Under the pieces are notes generated by a model that saw nothing but the letters and a program-made list of their open reading frames with translations, was not told where the DNA came from and made no database searches. This document shows, one piece after another, positions 1 through 9,485 of a stretch of 64,000 nt of DNA (the stretch's first letter is position 1; each line of letters starts with the position of its first letter). The position numbers and the translations under genes were made by a program. Origin of the DNA: Arthrobacter globiformis (GTDB lineage: Bacteria; Actinomycetota; Actinomycetes; Actinomycetales; Micrococcaceae); assembly GCF_030818015.1 (NCBI RefSeq), contig NZ_JAUSZX010000001.1, positions 3,720,001 to 3,784,000 of the forward strand. The letters are read 5' to 3'.

Positions 1-2
1 AA

Positions 3-239
3 CTGGTCCTGATGGAAAGCCTCGGCGTGCCTGTCACAGCGGAGCTGCTCGACGCCTACAGTCAGGCGGTGGATGCCATTGCCGCAGTGAATATTTCGGC
101 CACAACCGCGCCGGAAGACGTCAACGATCTGATCATGACGGCGGCCGTCGGGATGCATCTGCACGGCCAGCTGGTCCTGAAGCTGCTCGCCCTCGCGCAG
201 GCGAGCCATGCGATTCGGCGCTATGAAGAGCACGCTTAA
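3..239 (+). CDS. C-terminal part of an unidentified protein
   Basis: The reading frame is already open at the window edge and runs to a TAA at 237-239, so the true start is probably outside. The visible 79 or so residues are mostly helix-forming (Ala, Leu, Val rich) and end in a basic/acidic tail. No motif was recognised. The first ATG (12) has no ribosome binding site in the few visible bases. It faces ino1, which is convergent. Could be a short hypothetical protein or the end of a longer one. Confidence 0.4.
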   Translation: MVLMESLGVPVTAELLDAYSQAVDAIAAVNISATTAPEDVNDLIMTAAVGMHLHGQLVLKLLALAQASHAIRRYEEHA

Positions 240-263
240 ACAGCGATGCTCCCCCACCAGAAG

Positions 264-338
264 GTGAGGAAGCATCGCGTTAAAACCCGCAAGACGTGAG
301 GAAGCATCGCCTCAAAACCTGCAAGAGGTGAGGAAGCG
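264..338. repeat. 32-bp direct repeat, two full copies and a partial third
   Basis: Copies at 264-295 and 296-327 share the core GTGAGGAAGCATCGC followed by AAAACC and GCAAGA and differ at only a few bases; a third copy begins at 328 (GTGAGGAAGCG) and is cut off just before the ino1 stop codon at 346. The array fills the gap between the convergent open frame on the left and ino1. It has only 2.3 units and no cas genes, so it is not a CRISPR. It may be a genus-specific intergenic repeat acting as a 3' end or processing element; that is inference. Confidence 0.75.
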
Positions 339-345
339 TCCGGGG

Positions 346-1431
346 TTAGCGGTCGAGGTCGCCGCGGATGAAGGCCTCAACCTTTTCGCGGGCGAGGTCG
401 TCGTTGAACTGCTCCGGTGGGGACTTCATGAAGTAGCTGGAAGCGGAGAGCAGCGGGCCACCGATGCCGCGGTCCAGGCCGATCTTGGCTGCGCGGATGG
501 CATCGATGATCACGCCTGCCGAGTTGGGTGAGTCCCAGACCTCCAGCTTGTACTCGAGCGACACCGGGGCGTCGCCGAAGTTGCGGCCTTCGAGACGGAC
601 AAAAGCCCACTTGCGGTCATCCAGCCACTGCACGTAGTCGGACGGGCCGATGTGGACGTCCTTCGCGGCCAGCTCGGCCTCGACGTTGGACGTCACGGCC
701 TGGGTCTTGGAGATCTTCTTCGACTCGAGGCGGTCGCGCTCCAGCATGTTCTTGAAGTCCATGTTGCCGCCGACGTTCAGCTGGTAGGTGCGGTCCAGCG
801 TGACGCCGCGGTCTTCGAACAGCTTCGCCATGACGCGGTGCGTGATGGTGGCACCGATCTGGCTCTTGATGTCGTCGCCCACGATCGGCACGCCGGCGGC
901 GGTGAATTTGTCCGCCCACTCCTTCGTGCCGGCAATGAACACCGGCAGCGCGTTCACGAACGCCACACCTGCGTCGATCGCGGCCTGGGCGTAGAACTCG
1001 GCGGCTTCCTGCGACCCAACGGGCAGGTAGCAGACCATGACGTCAACCTTGGCGTCCTTGAGGGCCTGGACAACGTCGACCGGCTCTGCAGGGGACTGCT
1101 CGATGGTCTCAAGGTAGTACTTGCCGAGGCCGTCCAGGGTGTGGCCGCGCTGGACCGTAACACCGGTGGGCGGGACGTCGGCGATCTTGATGGTGTTGTT
1201 TTCGCTGGCCAGGATCGCATCGGCCAGGTCGACGCCGACCTTCTTGCCGTCCACGTCGAACGCGGCAACGAACTGGACGTCGTTGACGTGGTAGTTGCCG
1301 AACTCAACGTGCATCAGACCCGGAATCGTGGCCTGGGGGTCGGCATCCCGGTAGTAATGGACACCCTGAACCAGCGAAGCGGCACAGTTGCCCACGCCGA
1401 CGATAGCTACACGAATCGGATTTGAAGACAC
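346..1431 (-). CDS. ino1: Myo-inositol-1-phosphate synthase
   Basis: Converts glucose 6-phosphate to inositol 1-phosphate with NAD as internal hydride carrier, the first step towards phosphatidylinositol and, in many actinobacteria, mycothiol. The 361-residue length fits the short actinobacterial form. A dinucleotide-binding GVGNCAASL motif lies at about residues 12-20, and the catalytic-domain [11 protein letters not shown] and [11 protein letters not shown] stretches typical of the family are present. The start is GTG with a good AAAGGAG four bases upstream. It stands alone, with a 180-bp gap to the aldo/keto reductase upstream; a GTAC-N6-GTAC inverted repeat near 1472-1487 lies in that gap. 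Confidence 0.95.
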   Translation of the reverse strand: MSSNPIRVAIVGVGNCAASLVQGVHYYRDADPQATIPGLMHVEFGNYHVNDVQFVAAFDVDGKKVGVDLADAILASENNTIKIADVPPTGVTVQRGHTLDGLGKYYLETIEQSPAEPVDVVQALKDAKVDVMVCYLPVGSQEAAEFYAQAAIDAGVAFVNALPVFIAGTKEWADKFTAAGVPIVGDDIKSQIGATITHRVMAKLFEDRGVTLDRTYQLNVGGNMDFKNMLERDRLESKKISKTQAVTSNVEAELAAKDVHIGPSDYVQWLDDRKWAFVRLEGRNFGDAPVSLEYKLEVWDSPNSAGVIIDAIRAAKIGLDRGIGGPLLSASSYFMKSPPEQFNDDLAREKVEAFIRGDLDR

Positions 1432-1609
1432 GGAACTCCTTTGAGAACAAACTTCATGTGCCCTGCGCGTCAGTACCTTGCTGTACGACGGCGTCTGACG
1501 GGCACCGCGCCACGCGGCGCACTTACCAGTCTAACCAAACGCCGCCGGGGCCGGCTTTGTTCCCGCCGTCCCCGGCCGCTTGATTACGTCTCATTTTTGG
1601 AGCGGGGGT

Positions 1610-2650
1610 TCAGACCCGCTGCGCCCAGAGGTTGATGTCGGATTCGACGGCGAACTCGTCGATCGCCGTCAGTTCCTCGCCGCTGAACTCAAGGTTGTTG
1701 ATGGCGGCCAGGGTGTCCTCGAGCTGCCTGACGCTGGACGCCCCGACGAGCGCCGAGGTCACCGGGGAGCCCTTGGGCTGGTCGCGCAGGATCCAGGCGA
1801 TGGCCATCTGCGCCAGCGACTGTCCGCGGCCGGCGGCGATCGCGTTCAGCCCCCGGACCCTGTCCAGTTTGTCCTCGGTCAGGGCCGATTCGGACAGGAA
1901 CCTCGCCTTGGCGGCCCGGGAGTCGGCCGGGACGCCGTTGAGGTAGCGGTCCGTCAGCATGCCCTGGGCCAGCGGGGAGAACGCGATAGAGCCGGCGCCC
2001 ACCTGGTCCAGCGCCTCGTAGAGGTTCGGCGCGCCGTTCTCGGTCCAGCGGTTCAGCATGGAATAGCTGGGCTGGTGGATGAGCAGCGGTGTGCCGAGTT
2101 CCTTCAGGATGCGGGCGGCCTCGAGCGTCTGCTCCGGCGTGTAGGAGGAGATGCCCGCGTACAGGGCCTTGCCCGAGCGGACGGCGTAGTCCAGCGCGCC
2201 CATGGTCTCCTCCATGGGCGTCTCCGGGTCCGGGCGGTGGCTGTAGAAGATGTCCACGTAGTCCAGGCCCATCCGCTGCAGCGACTGGTCCAGGCTGGAA
2301 ATCAGGTACTTCCGGGAGCCCCATTCGCCGTACGGGCCGGGCCACATGTAATAGCCGGCCTTGGTGGAGATGACCAGCTCGTCGCGGTAGGGCTTGAAGT
2401 CGTCCTGCAGGTGCCGGCCGAAGTTGGTCTCCGCGGACCCGTCCGGCGGGCCGTAGTTGTTGGCGAGGTCGAAATGGTTGACGCCGAGGTCGAAGGCACG
2501 GCGCAGGATGGCGCGCTGTTCATCGAAGCGCTTGTCGTCGCCGAAGTTGTGCCACAGGCCCAGCGAGATGGCCGGCAGTTTGAGGCCGCTGCGTCCGACG
2601 CGGCGGTACGGCATGGTGTCATAGCGGGTGTCCGAGGCCACATGAGTCAT
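1610..2650 (-). CDS. Aldo/keto reductase, YghZ/glyceraldehyde-3-phosphate reductase type
   Basis: A cytosolic NADPH-dependent TIM-barrel reductase. Family tetrad residues are visible: Asp and Tyr in DLANNYG, Lys in STKAGY and His in YSHRPD. The WPGPYGEWGSRKY stretch and the C-terminal NLWAQ fit the YghZ/MgrA subgroup, which reduces L-glyceraldehyde 3-phosphate and methylglyoxal. I chose the ATG at 2650 because AGGA lies eight bases upstream; an in-frame ATG at 2659 has no usable spacing. It lies 89 bp downstream of treZ on the same strand, so read-through is possible. The real substrate is not evident from sequence. Confidence 0.88.
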   Translation of the reverse strand: MTHVASDTRYDTMPYRRVGRSGLKLPAISLGLWHNFGDDKRFDEQRAILRRAFDLGVNHFDLANNYGPPDGSAETNFGRHLQDDFKPYRDELVISTKAGYYMWPGPYGEWGSRKYLISSLDQSLQRMGLDYVDIFYSHRPDPETPMEETMGALDYAVRSGKALYAGISSYTPEQTLEAARILKELGTPLLIHQPSYSMLNRWTENGAPNLYEALDQVGAGSIAFSPLAQGMLTDRYLNGVPADSRAAKARFLSESALTEDKLDRVRGLNAIAAGRGQSLAQMAIAWILRDQPKGSPVTSALVGASSVRQLEDTLAAINNLEFSGEELTAIDEFAVESDINLWAQRV

Positions 2651-2739
2651 ACGTTCCATCCTGCCAGCCGCACCAAGGCTGCGGGGCTGGCGTCCACCAT
2701 CCGGTCATCGGCGGTGGACGCCGCCCCAGGGCAGTCCAC

Positions 2740-4548
2740 TCAGTCGCTGACGACGGCGGCGCTCAGCGGCCCAAGCTCCGCACGCTCACCTTCCAGCCGG
2801 ATGGCGTCGTCGGTGGCCAGCAGCAGGGCCGTCCCCGCACCCTCAAGGCTCACCGGCTGCTCCGAGAAGTTGAGCAGCACCTGCACGCCGCCGCGCCTGA
2901 ACCGCAGCCAGCGGGCCTCCTCGTCGAACTCGACCTGCGTGTCCTCAAAACCCAGCTTGGTGAGGTCCGGCGTGGAGCGGCGCAGGGCGGTGAGCGAACG
3001 GTACAGCTCCAGCAGCCGGGCGTGATTGCCTTCGGCGGCTTCCGCCCAGTCCAGCTTGGACCTTCGGAACGTCTCGGGATCCTGGGGATCGGGCACGACG
3101 GCGGGGTCCCACCCCATGCGCTCGAACTCCTTGATCCGGCCCTCCGCGGTGGCCTTGCCCAGTTCCGGCTCCGGATGGGAGGTGAAGAACTGCCACGGCG
3201 TGGTGGCCCCGTATTCCTCCCCCATGAACAGCATGGGCGTGAAGGGTCCCGTCAGGGTCAGCACGGCGGCGAGCGCCAGGCTCCCGTAAGGCAGTGTCTG
3301 CGAAAGCCGGTCCCCCGTGGCGCGGTTGCCGATCTGGTCATGGTTCTGCGAGCAGACCACCAGGGCGGCCGGGTGGACGGCGCTGGAATTGATCGGCCTG
3401 CCGTGATGGCGTTCCCGGAAGCTGGAGTAGCTGCCGTCGTGGAAGAAGCCGTCCCGGAGCACCTTGGCCAGGGCCGCGAGCGAGTCGAAGTCACCGTAGT
3501 AGCCTGTGGTTTCGCCGGTGACGTTGACGTGGACGGCGTGGTGGAAGTCGTCGCTCCACTGCCCTTCCAGCCCGTACCCGTTGATCTCCCGCGGATACAG
3601 CAGCCGCGGGTTGTTGAGGTCGGATTCGGCAATGAGCGTCAGCGGCCGTCCCACCTCTGCGGAGATCTGGCTGGCCAGCGCCCCGAAGTCCTCCAGGATG
3701 TGCACCGCCCGCTCGTCCTTCAGGGCGTGGACGGCGTCCAGCCGCAAACCGTCAACACGGTAGTCGCGCAGCCACATGGCCAGGTTGTCCAGGATGAACC
3801 GGCGCACATGGTCGGAGCCGGGCCCGTCCAGGTTCACGGAGTCACCCCACGTGTTGCCCTCGCCCTGCTTGAGGTAGGGCCCGAACCGCGGCAGGTAGTT
3901 CCCGCTGGGGCCGAGGTGGTTGTAGACCACGTCCTGGATCACGCCGAGTCCTGCCGCGTGGGCTGCGTCCACGAACCGCTGGTACGCTTCCGGGCCGCCG
4001 TACGCCTCGTGGACGGCGAACCACTGCACGCCGTCGTAGCCCCAGTTGTGCGTGCCGTTGAACGCGTTCACGGGCAGCAGTTCGATGAAGTCCACGCCCA
4101 GGCCGGCCAGGTAGTCCAGCTTGCCGGCGGCCGCATCGAGCGTCCCCTCGGGCGTGAACGTTCCCAGGTGGAGCTCGTAGATGACCGCCCCCTGCAGTTC
4201 CCTGCCCTGCCAGCCGTCCTCCTGCCAGGTGTGGGCGGACGGGTCGAACGTGCGGGACAGTGAGTGGACGCCGTCGGGCTGGCGCCGGGTGCGCGGATCC
4301 GGAAGCGGAGTTTCGTCGCCGTCCAGGAGATACCCATAGTCCACGTCGCCGTTGGCCGGTGCCTCCGGTGCTGTCCACCAGCCCTCGTTCTCGGGTCCGG
4401 TGCCGGGCCGGCGCTGCATGGCGTAGCGCTCCCCGCCCGCCAGCAGTGCCACGGATTTAGCCAGGGGTGCCCAGACGTCGAAGCGCTGCGGGCCCTGCAC
4501 GGGTTTCGCTGCTTCACGGGGATAGGTTGCCTGGCCTGCGTGCGTCAT
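2740..4548 (-). CDS. treZ: Malto-oligosyltrehalose trehalohydrolase
   Basis: Releases free trehalose from the maltooligosyl-trehalose made by TreY. The 602-residue protein has an N-terminal carbohydrate-binding beta domain (about residues 20-100) and a GH13 barrel whose conserved regions can be read: [24 protein letters not shown] with the nucleophile Asp, the acid/base Glu in TLIAESDLN, and [11 protein letters not shown] beta-sandwich C-domain closes the protein. Its start overlaps the treY stop by four bases (ATGA), which implies translational coupling. It is the last gene of treX-treY-treZ. Confidence 0.96.
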   Translation of the reverse strand: MTHAGQATYPREAAKPVQGPQRFDVWAPLAKSVALLAGGERYAMQRRPGTGPENEGWWTAPEAPANGDVDYGYLLDGDETPLPDPRTRRQPDGVHSLSRTFDPSAHTWQEDGWQGRELQGAVIYELHLGTFTPEGTLDAAAGKLDYLAGLGVDFIELLPVNAFNGTHNWGYDGVQWFAVHEAYGGPEAYQRFVDAAHAAGLGVIQDVVYNHLGPSGNYLPRFGPYLKQGEGNTWGDSVNLDGPGSDHVRRFILDNLAMWLRDYRVDGLRLDAVHALKDERAVHILEDFGALASQISAEVGRPLTLIAESDLNNPRLLYPREINGYGLEGQWSDDFHHAVHVNVTGETTGYYGDFDSLAALAKVLRDGFFHDGSYSSFRERHHGRPINSSAVHPAALVVCSQNHDQIGNRATGDRLSQTLPYGSLALAAVLTLTGPFTPMLFMGEEYGATTPWQFFTSHPEPELGKATAEGRIKEFERMGWDPAVVPDPQDPETFRRSKLDWAEAAEGNHARLLELYRSLTALRRSTPDLTKLGFEDTQVEFDEEARWLRFRRGGVQVLLNFSEQPVSLEGAGTALLLATDDAIRLEGERAELGPLSAAVVSD

Positions 4549-6872
4549 GGCTTTTCTCCTGTCTCGGGTACCAGCAACGCGACGGGGAAGGTCCGGAAGA
4601 TATCAGCGATCTTCACAGCCCCCGGTCCGAAGCCGGCACCGGTCAGTTCGTCCTTCATGGCGGTAACAAGGTCGACGGCGGTGTCCCGCCACCCGCCCGA
4701 CTGCTCCAGTCCGTAGGGCAGCCGGGTGGCGAGGGTCAACGCACCCGGCGTTGCCGGGGTGCCGCGGTCGAAACCCAGCAGGTGCCCCGCGGCCGGGCCG
4801 CTGGCATTGACCGGGCGGTAGCCGGTGAACAGCTCGGGCCGGTCCCGGCGCAGCCGCAGCGCGCGCGAGGTCACCAGCAGCTTGGCGGCCTGGTCCGTAA
4901 ATGACGGGGGCAGGTGGCCGGAATCGAGCTGCTCCAGCGCCGCGCGCCGGTCGTCGAAGCTGAAGGGGCGGCGGTTGTCCGGGTCCGTCAGCGACCGGTC
5001 CCAGAACTCCGTGCCCTGGTACACGTCCGGGACGCCAGGCATGGTCAGCTGCACGAGCTTGGCCGCCAAGGAGTTGGACGCACCATGCGGCTCCAGGAGT
5101 TCCACGAGCGCCTCAACTTCAGTCCGCACCGCGGGGTTGTCGAACGCGGCGTCGACGGCGGCGGCCAGCTTCTCCTCGAACGCCGGATCGGGGTCGGTCC
5201 AGTTGGTCGAGTTCCCGGCTTCGCGCGCGGCCTTCAGAGCGTAGTACTGCAGGCGTTCCCGGCTGGCGGGCCAGGCGCCGGCGATGGCCTGCCACAGCAG
5301 GGCTGACAGCGGGCCGTCCGGCAGCGGGGCCAGTTCGCGCAGCCGGTTCAGGGCTCTCTCCCATTCGCCGGCAACCTCGGAGATGACAGAGATGCGCGCA
5401 CGGGTGTCCTCGCTGCGTTTGGTGTCGTGCGTGCTGAGCGTCGTCATGGACAGCGGAAGCTCGGTCTGCCGGCGGGCCATCCGGGCATGGAACTCGTCCG
5501 GCTCCAGGGAGAACTCGGTGGGGTCGGCACCCACCTCCGTGAGGGTGCCGAGCCGGTTGTAACGGAAGAACGCGGTGTCCTCCACGCCCTTGGCCATGAC
5601 CATTCCCGAGGTCTGCTGGAAGCGCCGGGCAAGCTCCAGGTCCGTGTCCAGCAGCAGCGGCTGCAAAGCCTGGATGGCCTGGTCGAGTTCCGGCCGCCTG
5701 CGCGCGGCAAGCTCGCAGGCTTCCTTCAGGACCTCCGCGCCCTCCGGCAGGTACGTGCGGTAGACCGGGAAGGCAGCGATGATCTCAGCGATGGCGTCGG
5801 CCGTGGCATCAGCGGGGAGCCCGGCGTCGCCCGGAACCAGCCGGGCCAGCCGCAGGATCTCCGAGTGGAGGATGCCGTCGGTGATCCGGCGCTTGGTTCC
5901 GCGGATCATGTCCTCGTAGTCGGCAGGCTCCCCGCCGCGCAGCGAGGCGTCCAGCCGGTCCAGCGGTTCCTGGCCGCGCGGATCCACGAAAACCCGGTCG
6001 ACGTCCGCGAGGGCGTCGTAGCCCGTGGTGCCCTCGCACTCGAAGCTGGCGGGCAGCTGCTCCCCCGGCTCGAGGATCTTTTCGATCAGCAGGTAGGCGC
6101 CGCCCGCGGCTTCCCGCAGCCGCTTCAGGTACCCCTCGGGGTCGGCCAGGCCGTCCGGGTGGTCGATCCGCAGCCCGTCCGCGAGCCCCTCGCGGAACCA
6201 GCGCACCACTTCCTCATGTGCTTCATTGAAGACGGCGGGGATCTCCACGCGGACGCCGGCGAGTGTGTTCACCGCGAAGAAGCGCCGGTAGTTCAGCTCG
6301 TTGTCCGCACGCCGCCAGCCCATGAGTTCGTAGTGCTGCCGGGCGTGGACGTCGCGCGGGGAGTCGCCCTCGGTGTAGCTGCCGTCGGCCAGCGGGAAGC
6401 GGTGGTCGTAGTACCGCAGCTCCCCGTCCTTGATTTCGAGCTGGTCCAGATCGTCGTCGCTGCCGAGGACCGGGAGCCGGATGCGTCCCCCGGCGAGGTC
6501 CCAGTCGACGTCGAACGCTTCCGCGTAGCGGGACTGGCGCCCTTCCTTGAGCAGCGACCACCACCAGGGGTTCTGCGCCGGCGTGGCCACGCCGACGTGG
6601 TTGGGCACGATGTCGATCAGCACGCCCATGCCGGCGGCTCGGGCCGCCTTGGAGACGGCCGCCAGACCCTCCGGGCCGCCCCGTTCAGGGTCGACGGCGG
6701 AGGGATCGGTGACGTCGTACCCGTGGTCCGACCCCTGTTCGGCAGTCAGGACCGGTGACAGGTAGACCCAGTCGACGCCGAGCGTGCGCAGGTACGGCAC
6801 GGTTTCAGCCGCGTCGAACAGCGTGAACCCCTGCCTGATCTGCAGCCGGTACGTGGAGACGGGAGTTTTCAC
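4545..6872 (-). CDS. treY: Malto-oligosyltrehalose synthase
   Basis: Rearranges the reducing-end alpha-1,4 bond of maltodextrins to alpha-1,1, giving maltooligosyl-trehalose for TreZ. It has 775 residues, normal for the family. GH13 motifs are DIVPNHVG (about residue 90), [13 protein letters not shown] with the nucleophile Asp, LIEKIL with the acid/base Glu, and [11 protein letters not shown]. The ending [18 protein letters not shown] is typical of TreY. The gene overlaps both neighbours by four bases, so treX, treY and treZ form one translationally coupled unit. Confidence 0.96.
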   Translation of the reverse strand: MKTPVSTYRLQIRQGFTLFDAAETVPYLRTLGVDWVYLSPVLTAEQGSDHGYDVTDPSAVDPERGGPEGLAAVSKAARAAGMGVLIDIVPNHVGVATPAQNPWWWSLLKEGRQSRYAEAFDVDWDLAGGRIRLPVLGSDDDLDQLEIKDGELRYYDHRFPLADGSYTEGDSPRDVHARQHYELMGWRRADNELNYRRFFAVNTLAGVRVEIPAVFNEAHEEVVRWFREGLADGLRIDHPDGLADPEGYLKRLREAAGGAYLLIEKILEPGEQLPASFECEGTTGYDALADVDRVFVDPRGQEPLDRLDASLRGGEPADYEDMIRGTKRRITDGILHSEILRLARLVPGDAGLPADATADAIAEIIAAFPVYRTYLPEGAEVLKEACELAARRRPELDQAIQALQPLLLDTDLELARRFQQTSGMVMAKGVEDTAFFRYNRLGTLTEVGADPTEFSLEPDEFHARMARRQTELPLSMTTLSTHDTKRSEDTRARISVISEVAGEWERALNRLRELAPLPDGPLSALLWQAIAGAWPASRERLQYYALKAAREAGNSTNWTDPDPAFEEKLAAAVDAAFDNPAVRTEVEALVELLEPHGASNSLAAKLVQLTMPGVPDVYQGTEFWDRSLTDPDNRRPFSFDDRRAALEQLDSGHLPPSFTDQAAKLLVTSRALRLRRDRPELFTGYRPVNASGPAAGHLLGFDRGTPATPGALTLATRLPYGLEQSGGWRDTAVDLVTAMKDELTGAGFGPGAVKIADIFRTFPVALLVPETGEKP

Positions 6873-9376
6873 GCGCCCTCCCCTGCCGGCTTGCCCGACT
6901 TCGAGTTGCCGGCCCGCCGGCCCGCAGGCTTCCGCGCCGGTTTTTCCGCTGGCTGCTCCTCCGCGGCCTTCGCAGGTGCAGCCGGCTCAGCGGCAGGTTC
7001 AGCAGCAGGCTCCGCAACCGGCTCAGCGGCAGGCTCTGCAACCGGGTCGGCGGCAGGTTCAGCAGCAGGTTCAGCAGCCGGCGCCGCGGCCGGGTCCGCA
7101 GAAGGTTCAGCCGCAGATGCATCTGCCGGCTCTGCAGCAGGTTCAGCAGGCTTCCTTGTACTGGCCGGTTCGGGAACGGCGGGTGCGGTGAGCGCCGCGG
7201 TCTCAGCGGTGGCGGTCTGCGTCAGCGCCGCAAGCGAGGCAGCCACGGAATGATCGGGCTCCACCGTCGGTGCGCTGTGGGCTCGCAGCACCACCAGGGA
7301 CTTGGCGGCGACGGACAGGATGGTTCCGGCGTCCGCGGGCTTGGAGTCGGCGCCTTCTCCGGCGGTGTCGATGATGACGTCCCAGGCCGGTGCGTACTCG
7401 TCCGGCGGCAGCGTGAACTCGACGTCGCCGTCGTGGGCGTTGAAGTACAGCAGGAAGTTCACATCCGTGATCCGGCGGCCACGGCTGTCATGGCCCTGGA
7501 TGCCGTCGCCGTTGAGGAACATGCCCACGGAGCGGCCGAAGCCGCTGTCCCAGTCCTCCGGCTGCATGAGGTTGCCGTCGGGATCAAGCCAGACGATGTC
7601 CGGCAGCCGTTCGCCTTCGCCTCGCCGTACCGGCCTGCCGTCGAAGAAGCGGCTGCGCCGGAAGGTGGGGTGCTTGGCGCGCAGCGAGTTGACGGCTGCG
7701 GTGAATTCGATGAGCGGCTGGTCCACACTGTCCCAGTTGACCCAGGTCAGTTCGGAGTCCTGGCAGTACCCGTTGTTGTTGCCCTGCTGGGTGCGGCCGA
7801 GCTCGTCGCCGTGCAGGATCATGGGCACGCCCTGCGAGAGCAGCATGGTGGCGATGAAGTTGCGCTGCTGCCGCGCCCGGAGCCCCAGCACCTTGGGATC
7901 GTCCGAGGGGCCCTCTGCCCCGCAGTTCCAGGAGCGGTTGTGCGATTCGCCGTCCTTGTTGTCCTCGCCGTTGGCGTCGTTGTGCTTCTCGTTGTAGGAC
8001 ACCAGGTCCCGCAGCGTGAAGCCGTCGTGCGCGGTGACGAAGTTGATGGACGCCACCGGGCGGCGGCCGGAGTGCTCGTAGAGGTCCGCCGAGCCGGTGA
8101 TGCGTGAGGCGAACTCGCCCAGCGTGGCAGGTTCGCCGCGCCAGAAGTCGCGCACGGTGTCGCGGTACTTGCCGTTCCATTCGGTCCACTGCGGCGGGAA
8201 GTTGCCCACCTGGTAGCCGCCGGGCCCGACGTCCCACGGCTCGGCGATGAGTTTGACCTGGGACACCACGGGATCCTGCTGGATGAGTTCGAAGAACGTG
8301 GAGAGCCGGTCGACGTCGTAAAATTCGCGGGCCAGCGCGGCGGCGAGGTCGAAGCGGAACCCGTCCACGTGCATTTCGGTGACCCAGTAGCGCAGCGAAT
8401 CCATGAGCAGCTGCAGGGAGTGGGGCTGGCGGACGTTCAGGGTGTTGCCGGTGCCCGTGTAGTCCATGTAGTACTGCTTGTCGTCCTCCACCAGGCGGTA
8501 GTAGGCCTCGTTGTCGATGCCCTTGAAGCTCAGGGTGGGGCCGAGGTGGTTGCCTTCGGCGGTGTGGTTGTAGACGACGTCGAGGATGACCTCGATGCCT
8601 GCCCGGTGCAGCGAGCGGACCATCGCCTTGAAGTCCTGGACCTGCTGGCCGGTGTCGCCGGTGGAGCTGTAGGTGTTCTGCGGCGCGAAGAAGCCGATGG
8701 TGTTGTAGCCCCAGTAGTTGCTCAGGCCCTTCTCCTGCAAGATGCCGTCGTTGACGAACTGGTGCACGGGCATGAGCTCGATCGCGGTGACGCCCAGCTT
8801 CTGCAGGTGCGAGATCACGGCCGGGTGTGCCACGCCGGCGTACGTGCCGCGCTGCTCCTCGGGAATCTCCGGGTGCAGCTCGGTGAGTCCCCTGACGTGC
8901 GCCTCGTAGATGACCGACTTGTGGTACGGGATGCGCAGGTTCTGGTCGTTGTCCCAGTCGAAGAACGGGTTGATGACCACGCCCATCATCATGTGCGGCG
9001 CAGAGTCGGCGTCGTTCTTGGAAGAGGGGTCGCCCATGTTGTACGAGAAAAGGGCGGGATCCCAGTCGATCTGGCCGGAGACTGCCTTGGCGTAGGGGTC
9101 AAGGAGCAGCTTGTTGGCGTTGAAGCGCTGGCCCTTGGCGGGGTCGTAGGGTCCGTGCACGCGGTAGCCGTACTTCTGCCCGGGCTGAATCTGGGGCAGG
9201 TAGCAGTGCCACACATAACCGTCCACTTCGCGGAGCGTTACGCGGGTTTCGGTCCCCTCGTCGTCGAAGAGGCAGAGTTCCACCTTGTCTGCGTGCTCGC
9301 TGAACAATGCGAAGTTGGTTCCCGTGCCGTCAAATGTGGCTCCCAGCGGGTAAGCCGATCCGGGCCAGATTTCCAT
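6869..9376 (-). CDS. treX: Glycogen debranching enzyme (isoamylase type) with a long Ala/Pro/Glu tail
   Basis: Hydrolyses alpha-1,6 branches of glycogen-type glucans and so supplies linear maltodextrins to TreY. A CBM48 domain precedes a GH13 barrel with [29 protein letters not shown] and TAHDGFTL. I placed the start at the ATG at 9376 ([12 protein letters not shown]), preceded by AGGAG; a longer frame to 9421 lacks a binding site and adds residues atypical of the family. The conserved enzyme ends near VVLRAH. About 135 further residues follow (6872-7276), dominated by [13 protein letters not shown] repeats and ending in a basic, Lys/Arg/Gly-rich segment. glgX is a common alternative name. 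Confidence 0.93.
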   Translation of the reverse strand: MEIWPGSAYPLGATFDGTGTNFALFSEHADKVELCLFDDEGTETRVTLREVDGYVWHCYLPQIQPGQKYGYRVHGPYDPAKGQRFNANKLLLDPYAKAVSGQIDWDPALFSYNMGDPSSKNDADSAPHMMMGVVINPFFDWDNDQNLRIPYHKSVIYEAHVRGLTELHPEIPEEQRGTYAGVAHPAVISHLQKLGVTAIELMPVHQFVNDGILQEKGLSNYWGYNTIGFFAPQNTYSSTGDTGQQVQDFKAMVRSLHRAGIEVILDVVYNHTAEGNHLGPTLSFKGIDNEAYYRLVEDDKQYYMDYTGTGNTLNVRQPHSLQLLMDSLRYWVTEMHVDGFRFDLAAALAREFYDVDRLSTFFELIQQDPVVSQVKLIAEPWDVGPGGYQVGNFPPQWTEWNGKYRDTVRDFWRGEPATLGEFASRITGSADLYEHSGRRPVASINFVTAHDGFTLRDLVSYNEKHNDANGEDNKDGESHNRSWNCGAEGPSDDPKVLGLRARQQRNFIATMLLSQGVPMILHGDELGRTQQGNNNGYCQDSELTWVNWDSVDQPLIEFTAAVNSLRAKHPTFRRSRFFDGRPVRRGEGERLPDIVWLDPDGNLMQPEDWDSGFGRSVGMFLNGDGIQGHDSRGRRITDVNFLLYFNAHDGDVEFTLPPDEYAPAWDVIIDTAGEGADSKPADAGTILSVAAKSLVVLRAHSAPTVEPDHSVAASLAALTQTATAETAALTAPAVPEPASTRKPAEPAAEPADASAAEPSADPAAAPAAEPAAEPAADPVAEPAAEPVAEPAAEPAAEPAAPAKAAEEQPAEKPARKPAGRRAGNSKSGKPAGEGA
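6974..7150 (-). repeat. In-gene repeat coding Ala-Glu-Pro tetrads in TreX
   Basis: The DNA repeats a degenerate 12-bp unit reading Ala-Ala-Glu-Pro, with occasional Asp, Val or Ser replacements, over roughly 60 codons. The repeat keeps several other frames open, producing long Gly-Ser-Ala and Leu-Arg shadow frames that are not genes. Such tracts are prone to slippage, so length differences between strains are expected. Confidence 0.8.
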
Positions 9377-9485
9377 TCGTGCTCCTATACATCGTCCAAC
9401 ACTGCGTCCGGCAGGCTTCACGCACTACCTGCAGGTAACTTGGTCTTACCGTAGCGGGTGGGTGTGACTATTACGCGACCGACAG

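Noticed and set aside
264..338. CRISPR array
   Set aside because: Only 2.3 contiguous repeat units with no spacers and no cas genes in the window.
652..1425. Long plus-strand open frame (257 codons) opposite ino1
   Set aside because: Antisense shadow of a high-GC gene; no homology-like motifs, and ino1 on the other strand is unambiguous. The same holds for the long opposite-strand frames over treX/Y/Z, glmS, glmM, tuf and fusA.
1580..3025. 481-codon plus-strand open frame crossing the aldo/keto reductase and treZ
   Set aside because: Composition (Arg, Val, Gly, Ala) is that of an antisense shadow, and both opposite-strand genes carry clear catalytic motifs.
6891..7253. Plus-strand frame coding Gly-Ser-Ala repeats, silk-like
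   Set aside because: It is the complement of the Ala-Glu-Pro repeat of TreX; low-complexity DNA keeps many frames open. No ribosome binding site.
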